Source: Miscanthus floridulus
Lineage: Eukaryota > Streptophyta > Magnoliopsida > Poales > Poaceae
Reading direction: 5' to 3'
Length of the DNA stretch: 64,000 nt
NCBI RefSeq assembly: GCF_019320115.1
Contig: NC_089581.1
Span: forward strand, 13,693,925 to 13,757,924
Shown here piece after piece: positions 1 to 11,055 of the stretch (positions are counted from its first letter, which is position 1; every line of letters starts with the position of its first letter). The position numbers and the translations under genes were made by a program. Below the pieces are notes generated by a model that was given only the letters and a program-made list of their open reading frames with translations, searched no databases and had not been told where the DNA came from.

Positions 1-438
1 AGGCACGCTTGGCTAGACTCGATCTTTCCCCATTCCTCTCAAGGGCCGGAACGGTGGAGTGGTCGTGAGTCCTCGTGCGGCATGTGGCTGAGGCAGATGG
101 AGGGGTCGTGAGTTCTCTCATTTGTCGTACGTCAAAGCATAGGTCTAAAGAGTTATCCAATCTCATATGAACAATGGTGCCACTATGTATGAGTGGGACA
201 AGAGTTCGGGGTTGTTTCGATTCTGCATGGCGTGAGTGCCAAAACATGGTTCTAAGGACTGGTCTAGTCTCGTATAAACAACGGCTCCACCGTGTATGGG
301 TGGAACATGGGTTTAAAGGTTTTTTTTCTTTTGTGTGAGAGAGTTTTCCTTCTCAATGCTTAAGGCTGTTTTACCCCTCGTAGTTCATGTTTTTTTATAT
401 ATCCCAAGCATAACATATACTACCTTTTCCACTTTTAT
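1..438. other. Intergenic, no feature recognised
   Basis: No open reading frame of recognisable family and no repeat terminus is seen. The stretch is mixed-composition unique-looking sequence at the window edge. Confidence 0.5.
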
Positions 439-548
439 CCTGTTCGTTTGAACTTTGCCTGGCTTATCACCCATGATGTAATATTTTTTCATCATAATAA
501 ATCAGCGAACGGTACTTTTCAGCCTGTCTTCTGAGCGAAGCAAACAGA
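439..548. mobile_element. Small hAT-like MITE (GTTCGCTT family), degenerate
   Basis: The left end reads CCTGTTCGTTTG and the right end contains AAGCAAACAGAA, an imperfect inverted pair enclosing about 110 bp of AT-rich sequence. Better copies with the same ends (CTGTTCGCTT / AAGTGAACAG) lie at 22179, 29765 and 31651. It has no coding capacity. The superfamily assignment is by resemblance only, and no clean target duplication is visible here. Confidence 0.45.
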
Positions 549-3500
549 ACCACATACAAGGTCTTCAGCATGGTTCATATTTGAACAAGGCGTGGTAAAT
601 TAACGATGCTACATTGGCCCTGTGAATCCAGTGGTAACTGTTAACCACGTGGCCACGTAAAAGGTCCCTCCGCCTTGCATTGGCGCCTCCTACCAAACTC
701 TAACGATCGCCAGAAGAAACAAGCACGGTCACATGGCGAGAAGGGGAAAAAAGGTGAAACGGAGAAACCCACGCCCATGCGAATCATATGGTTCTTGCGA
801 AACAGAGAAGCATTCCACAGATCGAAGTCAAGTGCTGAAGTGTCAGTGGACCAAAAGGACTCTCCATCTGCATGTGTGACACTGGGGGAATGTCCCTTGG
901 TGCAGATGGATCGGAGAGTAGCAATAGACGCCGGCTGCTACAGTGCTACTAGCCCGTGTCGTTTCAGAGCTGAACTGAACACACCGTTTGCGAAGAGAAT
1001 CCACTTTTTTCGCCTCTAGCTCCTTAAAAAAACGGCTCCGGTTCCTCTAAACTCCTTGCAGGAAGCTGCACAAAGCTGGAGCCTAGAACTCTGTCAAACG
1101 GGATCTATTGCGATAATAGTATAATAAAATAACATGCATAACACAACCCTAATAATCGATAAAATAACAAAGGACATTTCATGACAAATCATAATGTACT
1201 TTGGTTGCTTATTAAATTAGTCGGTGGTCTAATAATCTTTTTTTACATTGAGAATTTGCAAGCAGCCATACATAAAAAATCGCTAAATTTATTACTTTAA
1301 CGTTTTGCTGGAATAAGAAGTAGGAGAAAGTTTTTTAATCCAATACAAGCAACAAAATGACATGTTTGCCTACGATTATATATTACTCTTGATTTTTGTA
1401 CTCCCGTTTCACCTACGAGGTAAGATTCAAATAAAACATAACTCTTGATTTTTGTCTTTTAAGAATGCATGCAATAAATAAATAGGAGTAATTAAAATAT
1501 TTTTCTTTTAGAAAGAACATCCCAGAAATCTTGGCGCTTAAGTCTATCCCTATGCCTCTGTCGCTTTCTGTTTCCTATTCAGCATTTTCCGTCAAAAGTC
1601 CAAGCCACCACAGGCATTCACGGACCCAAAGCTAGGCGCACAGACGCGAGAAGCAGAGAAGGCAAGAACGACATCACTACATGTCAAGGCAAGGCCGACT
1701 CGGAGCGTTGGACAACGATCAGAGTAGAAGGGAAGGGGAACAAATTGGACTACTACTGGGCCTGCTGCATGCGTTTTTGACATCGTTAACTTGTGATTTG
1801 ATGGGCTATCGGGCTGCCGGGGTCAGGAATATTTTTGACCGGTGTCATAAGCGGTGAAAGATCGCAGGATAGGGACGTTAGCGCAAGGTCGGCCGACCCC
1901 GACGCTATAACGTAGATCCGCCACTGCGTTGCACCAAACTCTGACTCACATTTCCTACAAGCTTCTTCGGCTCATGGGTTTTACAGCTGGTAAGCCAACT
2001 GAAGCTAATTTATTATAAAAAAAATACTATATCATGTTTGATAAGCTAGAGTGCTAGACTGAAAAGTTGAGCGAACAGGGCTTGTCTCCTGGGACCAGAA
2101 TGTTTGGTAATACGTGCACACCCCCATCAAGAACGAACCGCAGCCTACCTAAAATTGGACCCGAAGACGACGACGACCTGCCGGCTGCCGTGACTGGAGC
2201 CGAGACGCACGGCCGGAGCCATTCCGTCTAAGAGCCGGGAGGTTCGCGCAGCTGTCGTGCGAATCCAGCAAGTCTTCTCGTTGTCTGTCCTCCGGTACGC
2301 CCGGTTCGGCAGAGTTAGGAGCGGGCGTCGATTCATTCGTCCAAACGCACAAATCGGTTAGGCGGCCAAAGGGCAGGCATGGATGGCATGACGCATCAAC
2401 CGACAGCCGAGGCTACTCGCTCTTCTGTTTTTTCTTTCTTTTCCTGGGCCTTTCTCCCGTCCCCTATGATGGCGAACATGGCGTGTGCCCGCTTTGGGCA
2501 CGTTACCAGGTTGCTCGTGAACACGTGGGCGTGCTGGTGCTGTGTGAAAGGCTCACCTACCCGCGGGCCCCGGCAGGGAGGGAAGGGGAGCATCATACTT
2601 GCTGCAAAAGGGCATGTCCTTTTTTTTGGATTTTTTTGGGCCCCCCAGCCCCCACCTTCTCCGGTGGACTGCAGGTTTGCAACAGCGAAGGAGACGTCGA
2701 AGTTGCTGGAGCGGAACGCGATTTGTTGCACCGACGCCGAACGGAACGCGTGGTACGGCTACCTTGCCACTCTCTGAACTGTCGTTGGCCTTCGCTGACT
2801 AGAGCTGCACCGCACTCCGCTATATGTTGTTCAAGGACCCGCACCACGCGGCGTATCCAATTCCTTTGCTGCTAGTATTATACAAGGCCTTGGAAACTAG
2901 AGTATTTGCTGTTTGAAAAGGGGGTTCTGAATCACATGACCTGGATGTAGCCAAGAAACAAGCAATTGTCGGGCATGGGGACGGGGAACCAGACCTTGCA
3001 ACGACAAAAGGTTAGGCGAGCATGTGTACCTACGTGCACAGCATGATTAGATGAGATGAATACGGACACCAGTAGTAGCACCACGATTTGAACGAACGTG
3101 TGTTTTTGTGCATGTGCTGAGATGAGAAGCATAGGAAGTGACCACAAGCCTCGAGGCCAAGGCGGGCAGCGCATAGGCTGGCTGACGCTGCAGGCTGGCC
3201 GTCGGAAGCTGCCTCGCAGCAGCCGCGGCTCCGATCCGGCGATCCGGGCACGGCACTACCGCATCGATCGGCACCACCTGAAACCTCCAGCCCACGATCA
3301 CGTCACGTCCGAGACGGCCGACCCCTTTGACGGGAGCGCGACAGCGACGGCGACGAGATCAGCGCCCTGCGTGGGCGATGGGCGGCGTGTAGCGTCGCGA
3401 GCGACGCCGGGTGAGCTGGTCGATGGACCTATCGATGCGGTCCAGCCATCCAGGGGAGGCCACCGCGCGGCCGCGTGCGTGCACGGGAATCGAGCCGGGC

Positions 3501-5078
3501 AGGAGGGGCACGGAACGAACCCAAGAACACCTCATCCACCCCCACCCCCACGCGAGGATTTTGACTTTCCAACGTGCGGCGCGCGCTTCGCCGGCGCCGG
3601 GCTGGCTGCCGATCGACGACGCGTCTTTCCAATTATTTACGCGTGGCGTGCCGATGGACCGCATCTGCCTGGCCGGTTGCTGGTAGTTTGGCACGTACTG
3701 GGTGCGGTGCGGGTGGACGGACGGGTAGAGGGATCGAGAACTGCTTGCTGTTGGGTTCGGTCAGATTAGCAAGCGTGTCAACGAAGTAGTGATTGGTTAG
3801 TGCCGACTGCCGAGTGTCTCTCAAATCAAAGAACAAACATCAGAGACATCCTCCGAACCGTCCTCCGTGAGTCCGTGAACTATGCGCGAGATCATCAGAC
3901 TGCTTCATCTTTTCATTGGAGCGTCGTCAATGATTTGATCTGACCGAGGAAATGACCATTGACCAGGCCCCACAGAGCCCCAAATCTAATTGAAGCCCAA
4001 CCTGGTCCAAACTTCCCTTTCATACCCTGGGCCGATCCGATATCGAACCATCCCCGCTCGACGGCCCAACTCTAACTTGGGGTGCGGCGGACCGGCGCCG
4101 GCGTACGGGGTCATACCATACCACCCCCGCCTGCATCATCCGCCGATGCAGTCGAGACAGGATGGGCCGATGGGGGCAGCGAGCACGCCGCCGCCGCCGC
4201 GGACCGCACGCCGGTGGTCGGAACGGTAAGGATCTCGTGACCCATGACCTGCATAGGATGGCGCTGCCCCCTGTCTGTGTTTGTCATCGGGGTTCGGCAT
4301 TTTCCATCGAACACCTCCCGTTCACCGGCAGCGAGCAGACAGGTACGCTATGGCATGCGCTGCTGCATTAGTATTCTCGAGATTTGTTTTGTTTGGAAAG
4401 GTATTGGCAATTTGGCATTGGGGAAATCGAGAGACGTAAAAAACCGCAGTTTACCAAGTTGTTTTCCAGTGTCACTTTCAGTAACTGTTTGGGTGAAGTT
4501 TGTCTAGCAACGCTGTGTGCCGCAGTTTTTGTAGTTTTTTTTAATCAGTGAAAGGATAACCTAGTTCGTAATAATAGTTGTTTTATTGGTTCAAATGTAC
4601 TTGGTTGAAATTTGTAATTTCGTTGCTTCGATAATGAAATTTGGGACGAACCCGTGCTGGGAGAAATGCCAACTTTCAATAACTAGCGCAGTTCAGCATC
4701 TACAATAATCTCCGAACACCTAGAGGTTTTACATAGCGTGTCTGCCTCCAATGTTTAATCCCATGAATTGGCTACGACACTCAGATCTCAACTGCCTGTC
4801 ATCGTGTCCTGTTTCATTTTTTACGAATTGCTATTACCATGTTAATTAAACATATCAACAACTCCACAACCTGTGGAATTTCTATTGAATAATGAATAGC
4901 ATGCACAGGATGACTGCATTTTATTGGACTGGACTGGTTGCCTCCAAATTATTGAAAGAAGGGCTTTATGGGTTACACATATATATAGATACTGACATAG
5001 CAAACGATTAATCACAGAACCAAACTCTGAATTATTGCACTAAACTGTATGAGGAAACTGAGTCTAAATTGTGGAACA
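549..5078. other. Intergenic, no supported gene
   Basis: Several short overlapping open frames occur on both strands, mainly in GC-rich blocks around 2.15-2.85 and 3.1-4.25 kb. None shows a known domain, a splice-site context or a preferred frame. AT-rich spacer fills 1.1-1.5 and 4.5-5.05 kb. The GC-rich blocks could be degraded coding or promoter sequence, but I cannot identify a source. Confidence 0.5.
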
Positions 5079-6537
5079 TCATCCTTCTCGTAGCAAATTC
5101 ACAAGTCTGAGCAAGTTAGCATGAGAGGATCCTCCCTCTCTGATGCTTGCACATGCCATGTTCTTCCACATAACTGCCCTCGCCTTGATATCCTCATCTC
5201 TAAGCAGCTGCACAACCTTTTCCTTGATCTCCTCCCTTGTGACGACCCCTTGCTCATTGGAACAAAGCTTCAGGCCTGTCTTCCACACATTGCACACGTA
5301 GCTCTGGTTGCAGAACTGGTCAGCAAAGTAGGGGCAGCACAAGAATGGGACACCATGCAGCACAGCTTCCATCGTCGAGTTCCACCCACAGTGTGTCATG
5401 AAGCAAGCGACTGAGGGGTGTGACAGTACCCTTTGCTGGGGAGCCCAAGTAACGATCAGTCCCTTCCCATTGACACTTTGCTTGAATTGGTTGAACCAGT
5501 CCTCATTGATTTCTTTGGTGAAGTTTGGCCGAACCACCCATACGAACGGCCAGCCCGATAACACAAGTCCAGTGGCGAGTTCATGGAATCTTGTCACGTC
5601 AAAGACAGTAGAGCTCCCAAATGCCACGTAAATGACAGAGCTAGGGGCTTGCTTGTCAAGCCAGGTGAGGCAAGTCAGATCTTCAGACAAAAAATGACCA
5701 GTCGGCTTTGACATCGGCACTACCAGTGGACCTACGGGTAATGCATTGGGGATGAGAGCCAACGCTTCAGGTTCTACTTCTCTGAATGTGTTGCAGATGA
5801 TGGCCTCAGCAAGCACTATCAATCTGTTAGTCCTAATCACGTTCTGTATGTTCACTCTGCGTCTTTCTGGGGTGCTGCCCAGGCTGACCCAGGGGATCTC
5901 AGTTGAATCAATGGGTGGCATCAGTTGGATCATCTCATGCACTTTCACATTCCCTGCATTAAATTCAAAATGTTCTTGGATTGGTCACTAAGACATAGGA
6001 TGTAAAGAGGAACATGACAGTATGGAATAATTTATGCTAAAGATGATTTGATTCTTTCTTACCGCTTTCATCAATAACACCATCCTCGATCAGTTTGGGC
6101 AGTTTCATCCTTAGTGCAAACACAGATGCTGAGTAAGTTGAGAACAAAGCAATACGTACTCCCACTGTATTTGTCAGTTCTAGCACCCAGCTCATAGACA
6201 CATCTGCTATCACCCATTTTATCTTCTTGCTTCTGATCATCTCCTCAAGGGGGCTGAGCATGGCAGCCGATAAGCCCCCGACCATCTTGCCAATGTCTGT
6301 GTGATCATCATCAGGGTCCATACCATCTGGAATTGAGAGCATGTGTAAACCCTCAGGGATTGCTCCTTTGTTTTGCATGGACTTGAAGATACGATCGTGG
6401 TTGAACTCGGTGTTTATGAAGTCAATCTTGAATCCGTAATCAACTAGCCTATGGGACAACTCCATGAGTGGAATGACATGACCTTGTGCAGGGAAGGGTA
6501 GCACCATGACATGAGGTTTAGGAGCAGCAAAAGCCAT
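5079..6537 (-). CDS. UDP-glycosyltransferase, UGT83A1-like (copy 1, intact)
   Basis: Two exons on the minus strand, 6537-6063 and 5953-5079, separated by a 109-bp GT-AG intron, encode 449 residues, the usual length for plant family-1 UGTs. The enzyme should transfer a sugar from a UDP-sugar to a small hydrophobic acceptor in the cytosol. The GT-B N-terminal domain carries the catalytic His (H20, in AQGHVIP) and its partner Asp (D112, in VIADVSM). The 44-residue PSPG donor-binding box spans about residues 328-371, with W328, HCGWNS and terminal D370-Q371; the final Gln is typical of UDP-glucose users. Box position 38, usually Trp, is Cys (CCPYFADQ). The start is an ATG just ahead of the conserved [12 protein letters not shown] strand. 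The closest named family I recognise is UGT83A1 (464 residues in Arabidopsis); the rice member is reported to act on monolignols and flavonoids. The acceptor here is unknown. It is the first of three tandem minus-strand copies. Confidence 0.93.
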
Positions 6538-6590
6538 GAAGCTTGTTTCTTGTTTCTGTTGTGGCTACAAACAGTTTGTGGGGTCAATGC

Positions 6591-6645
6591 TTGCTGCTCC
6601 TTGTGGGTAGTATAACCAGATTGGTCCATCGAGTGTGCATATAAA
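6591..6645 (-). promoter_or_regulatory. Proximal promoter block of UGT copy 1
   Basis: Read on the minus strand there is a TATATG-containing box (CTTTATATGC, about 6636-6645), then CCACAAGGAGCAGCAA close to the start codon. The same arrangement precedes copies 2 and 3, so this block was probably duplicated with the genes. It lies about 55-110 bp upstream of the ATG, which fits a core promoter plus 5' UTR. Confidence 0.45.
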
Positions 6646-7773
6646 GGGTGCCAAAATCATCGTTGTTACATCAGACCATACATCAGCAAATTTGTAGCCT
6701 GCTGAATATAGGTCATCTTTTCCAAAGAAAAGGTTATCTTCACAATCATTCAGTCCACGGTTGACCACTTTGTTTTTGTCTATCTTGCTGGGCAAGCAAA
6801 ATAACCGCCATATATTCGCTTATATGCACGTGGCTGAGATGCCTGCTGCCGAACTCTTCTACTAGTTTTGGTTGTGCCTATCCGTTATATGCATAAAAAG
6901 ATATTGGCCTTCCATATAAAGGAAATTACAATTCTCCCTTGGAATTTCACCAACTAAGGTGATGACATGGCAACATCTGAAAAATAAGATTTTTTTTAGA
7001 ACAGCTATTTCTTGGATATTGGCTATAACTTCAAAGTTCAAATCAGCATATGTCTGAAACGCCATTATGTCCAAAAGGTAATCACAATCATGGTTAACCT
7101 ATTACATTCTGTTTGGAAACTTTTTCTTGTTTTGATGTTTAGTGTTCATCTACTTGTGCAGAAAGCTCACGCTGATTTGCATACTCTGCTGAAATAGTAA
7201 CAGTCAGATTGTGTCTTGGAAATAACTTCAATGCCATGGCCTTGTCTCATGGAACATCTCCATTATTTTAGGTAAGCGTGCATCTATCCGGCTGTGTAAT
7301 TCCTTACCTAATAATAATTAGTTATTTGAGATAGTGACTCTGAATCATGAACGTTCCTGGTAGTCTGGTGAACATTTGTCAAGGTCGACTTCTAATTGTA
7401 GTGCTCTGAAATTCAAAAAAACTTGTAGTGCTCTGCTGGCTCAGTTTTGGTGGCTCGGCGGCAGGCATTCAGCATTCCTCTGCTTAATTTAGTAATCCGT
7501 TATACTTTGCAACTTCCATAGGCACTTTGCACACCTAGAGATTGTTTTAAAAACTTTCTAGATTGATATATACAAAAGGCAATTTCTTAAGATATACAGG
7601 TGTCACTTTCATCAGTATGTGGCCCATGAGGTGACAATTCATTTGCTAGTAACACTGACGGCGGATCTTTTTCGCCATGTCTGTCGATCCAACTTTGAAT
7701 GCGACTGCAGACAATATTTATCTAACCAAATGACCTCTGAATGACCAAAAAAAAAAATCTGACAAGCTAAAGA
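6646..7773. other. Intergenic between UGT copies 1 and 2
   Basis: AT-rich spacer about 1.1 kb long. It holds upstream sequence of copy 1 and downstream sequence of copy 2. No gene, transposon terminus or tandem array is recognised. Confidence 0.5.
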
Positions 7774-9224
7774 TTATTGTTCTCTCAGCAGGTTTACAAA
7801 CTTGAGCAGATCCTGATGCGAGGACCCTCCATCTGTGATGCTCTCGCACGCTGCTCTCTTCAAAGACAGTGCCCTCGCTCTGATCCCATCATCACCGAGC
7901 AGCTGGTCGACCTTGTCCCTGATCTCCTCCTTGGTGAAGATGCCCCGCTCATCGGCGTCAATCCTCAAGCCCGTGCCCCACACGTCGCAGATGTAGTTCT
8001 GGTTCATGAACTGGTCGGCAAAGTATGGCCAACACAGGAACGGGACGCCGTGACTCACCCCTTCCATGGTGGAGTTCCATCCGCAGTGCGAGATGAAGCA
8101 TGCAACAGAAGGGTGCGAGAGCACGCGCTGCTGGGGAGCCCAGCCGACGACTAGGCCCTTGTCTCCGACGCGGCGTCTGAACTGGTCCAGCCAGCCTTCA
8201 TCGACGCCGTTGGCAAAGTTTGGCCGGACCACCCACAGAAACGGGCGTCCGGTGAGCGCCAGCCCGTCGGCGAGCTCCTGGAGCCTTGCAGTGTCGAAGA
8301 CTGTAAAGCTCCCGAATGCCACATAGACTACTGATCCGGGTGCCTGGGCGTCGAGCCAGGCGAGGCAGGCCGGGTCTTCGGGCCAGAGCTGGCTGGCTGA
8401 GTTCGACGTCGGCCCCTCGAGGGGGCCGATGGCTAGTGCCACCTTGGGGAGGAGTGCCAGCGCCTCGGACTCGATGGCATGGAACGTGTTGCAGACAATG
8501 GTGTCAGCGAGCGCGAACATTTGGTTGGTCTTGATCATGCCCTTTATCATGGGGCTTCGAAGCCTAACCCAGGGGATGTCGACGGCGTCGATGGCTGGCG
8601 TGTTGGGGCTCAGCTTGATCCTTTCATTCCTCTTCACATTTGCTGCGCACGGAAACACCATGTCCAGCTTGAATTCTGATCTGAAGAGTACAGATGACAC
8701 AGAATCGGGTTTGGTTTGCTCTTACCATTTTCGTCAATGATGCCATCCTCTACCAACTTGGGAATACGCATCCTTACCGCGAAGGTGGTGGCCGAGAAGG
8801 TCGAGAACAAGGCGACGCGCACGCCCACCGTTCCGGCCAGGTCCAGCACCCAGCTCATGGAGACATCAGCCACCACCCACCGAGTCTTCTGAGCTCGGAC
8901 CAGCTCTTCAAGGCGGCCGAGCATCGCCGCCGGCAAGCCCTGAGCCAGCCGAACGATGTCTGCGCGGTCGCCGTCGGGGCCCATGCCGTCCGGTAAAGAG
9001 ACCAAGTGGATCCCGGCGTGGACAGCTGCCCCGGTCTCTCCTCCTGCCGCCAAGGCCGTGAGGATGCGGGCGTGGTTGAAGTCCGTGTTCACGAAGTCGA
9101 CCTCGAAGCCGTGGTCGACGAGGCGGTGGGACAGCTCCATGAGCGGCATGATATGACCCTGGGCAGGGAAGGGCAGCACCATGACACGAGGCCGGGGAGG
9201 AGGAGGAGCCGCGGCCATGGCCAT
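7774..9224 (-). CDS. UDP-glycosyltransferase, UGT83A1-like (copy 2, intact)
   Basis: Exons 9224-8726 and 8642-7774, joined across an 83-bp GT-AG intron at the same phase-1 position as copy 1, encode 455 residues. The frame stays open 15 nt further upstream, but that codon is TTG; the first ATG is 9224 ([10 protein letters not shown]), in good context. Catalytic His is H24 (AQGHIMP) and the paired Asp is D120 (VVADVSMSW). The PSPG box spans residues 334-377, with a normal Trp at position 38 (CWPYFADQ) and a terminal Gln, suggesting UDP-glucose. The Pro/Ala-rich N-terminal extension is not a signal peptide, so a cytosolic location is expected. Coding GC is clearly higher than in copy 1, especially at third positions. 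It lies 1.2 kb upstream of copy 1 in the same orientation and shares promoter motifs, which points to tandem duplication. The acceptor is not predictable from sequence. Confidence 0.93.
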
Positions 9225-9320
9225 GGAGGCTGTTAGCAAGTAGCGTGTGTGCGCTGCCGCGCTGGTGTGGTATACTGTCAGAGCCCCAGAGGTCAGAGGT
9301 CAGAGCCTGCTGTTGGCTGC

Positions 9321-9369
9321 TTGCTGCTCCTGTGGATAAGAGAGAGAGAGAGAGGTGCATGCATATGGC
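9321..9369 (-). promoter_or_regulatory. Proximal promoter block of UGT copy 2 with GA repeat
   Basis: The minus strand carries CATATGCATGCACC, then a (CT)n run of about 16 bp, then CCACAGGAGCAGCAA. This aligns with the promoter block of copies 1 and 3, but the TATA-like core is altered (CATATG) and a CT microsatellite has expanded between the two motifs. Confidence 0.4.
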
Positions 9370-9894
9370 TATCCGCCCGGTGCAGCCGCGTCAGACATCT
9401 GCAAGAATCCATGGGCGCTCGTCTGACTGCATCAGATCTCACATCAGCAAGGATCCATTGGTGCTCGTCTGCTTGCCTATCGGTTTCTCATTTTGACAAA
9501 TGGTTCATATCGATGAATTCCCAGCCATGTCGATTGTCGAGTTGTCTCGTGTCTATTTGTGGAGGCAACCAAAATTTCTATACTAGTACTTGAGTATAGA
9601 TACAGACGAACATGCACAACTTTGTGACAGCTAAGTTCTGCCACCAAATTAACCAGGCCAACTGTATTTGTATCCATTTCCCTGGGACACGATTTTGTAC
9701 AAGCAGGGGGACCAGTGGTAATATTCTCTTTCCTATACCCTCCCTGAAATTGAAGAAGACAAAGTCAGGCATGAATCTCACGGCCGAATTCGAGTGTTAT
9801 ATCCTCTTTTGTGTCGATATTAGCTTTACCATGCTCAATATGGAAGTTGCCAAATGCTTTTATATATGAACAAATTGCATTTCTAGTACTAGTA
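9370..9894. other. Intergenic, no feature recognised
   Basis: Upstream sequence of UGT copy 2. Short open frames here have no family resemblance, and no terminal inverted repeat is seen. Confidence 0.45.
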
Positions 9895-10054
9895 CTCCCT
9901 CCATCCCTGTTTATCTGTCGTTTTGGCCTTCTACTACATACATGAAAGATTCTCTGAATTTAGACATACATGATATCTAGATACACAGAAGATGCTTTGA
10001 ATCTAGACACCTATAAATATAGTTAGAACGACGTATAAATAGGTACAGAGGGAG
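9895..10054. mobile_element. Stowaway-type MITE (Tc1/mariner), 160 bp
   Basis: Ends CTCCCTCC and GGGAG form a terminal inverted repeat (CTCCCTCCATCCCTGTTTAT against ATAAATAGGTACAGAGGGAG read inverted), flanked by TA on both sides (9893-9894 and 10055-10056). Size, ends and TA duplication match the grass Stowaway pattern. It is non-coding. Confidence 0.8.
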
Positions 10055-10057
10055 TAC

Positions 10058-10625
10058 ATTCTTTTTTTTTATGAAAACAGGAGAGGCTTGCCCTACTGAA
10101 TTTATTAGAAAAAAATTAATAGGAGTACAGCAGAAGTACAAGAGGGGTGGGAGAAAATTAAGAAACAAAAAAGGTGAGGAAGAAAATGAGACTAACTAAA
10201 AAGATTAATCAAGGAGGTTTAACCATTGATCTATGATGGGGAAGTAACTGCGTTTTGCGTGCAGTAAGAGAAGCGCAAATTCTGACTTGAAAAGCCTTTT
10301 GGCAGAAGCTAGAGATGGCTGGGCTTGGTTGAAGATCAGACCATTCCTTTAGTTCCAGATTGTCCAACACATTAGGATTATTATCTCCATGAAGAAAGGA
10401 ACTTGGAAGCTGATTTTTTAGGAGAAAGAGAAGGTGGACTAGAGTTTCATCTGAAGAGCTGTCACACAGAACACAGCTGTGATCTTCTAATTCCATGTTT
10501 TTCTTCCTGAGAAGTTCTCTGGTACTCAGCCTGTTCCTTAACAGCAGCCAGCAAAACACCTTATGCTTGTTTTGACATCAGCTTTTCCATGCCCAAATCT
10601 GTCCACTAAGGTGCTTACAAGCCTT
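10058..10625 (-). mobile_element. 5'-truncated LINE, RT zinc-binding domain remnant
   Basis: The minus-strand reading includes KVFCWLLLRNRLSTRELL followed by a CVLC...HLLF pattern, the zinc-binding region (zf-RVT type) at the end of plant L1 reverse transcriptases. The reading then runs into a 3' UTR and a short poly(A) tail (poly-T on the plus strand at about 10061-10069). Stops interrupt the reading upstream (about 10560-10620), and the reverse transcriptase core is missing. This is a dead 5'-truncated LINE copy inserted beside the Stowaway MITE. Confidence 0.75.
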
Positions 10626-11055
10626 TGTTACAGAGAACGTGGATGAGTTCCAAATGTAAGACCATGTGTTCCATAGTACATTCTAACGTTAGCACTGTAC
10701 TATGTAGTGTTTGCTTGGTTGGTAAATGGCAGGCATTAAGCATTCGGCCATTCGTACATCAATCTAGCAATTGGTTTCTTGTCTGGAACTTGTCATGGCA
10801 CTTTGCCAGATTAAGAGATGCTATCCGTTGTCGCTTTCAGGACATGGTCCATTGCTCCATATATTGTGCATTGCACTCGTTCTCTAGTGATACAGTTTAA
10901 ATGCGAAGAATCCTTTATTGTTGCCTAAAACAATGCGATCAGACATGGTCCTCCTAACATGTTTGCACATAAAGTTTTATTTTTCTAACGGCTTTGCGAC
11001 AGATGAATATATAACCACCTAACCTCTGAACTCTGAAACATTTCTGACATGAAGA
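10626..11055. other. Intergenic downstream of UGT copy 3
   Basis: No gene or repeat terminus recognised. It contains the 3' flank and presumed polyadenylation region of copy 3. Confidence 0.45.

Noticed and set aside
1010..1075. Half-copy of the GGAGCC-rich Tourist-like MITE seen at 55210
   Set aside because: Only short similarity (CGGCTCCGGTTCCT) with no inverted partner or TAA flanks.
3098..3769. 223-codon open frame in GC-rich DNA
   Set aside because: Overlapped by open frames in several other phases, no known domain, Arg/Pro/Ala-rich composition typical of chance frames in GC-rich DNA.
9225..9239. Upstream extension of UGT copy 2 by five codons
   Set aside because: The first codon is TTG, not ATG. 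The ATG at 9224 is in better context and matches paralogue starts.
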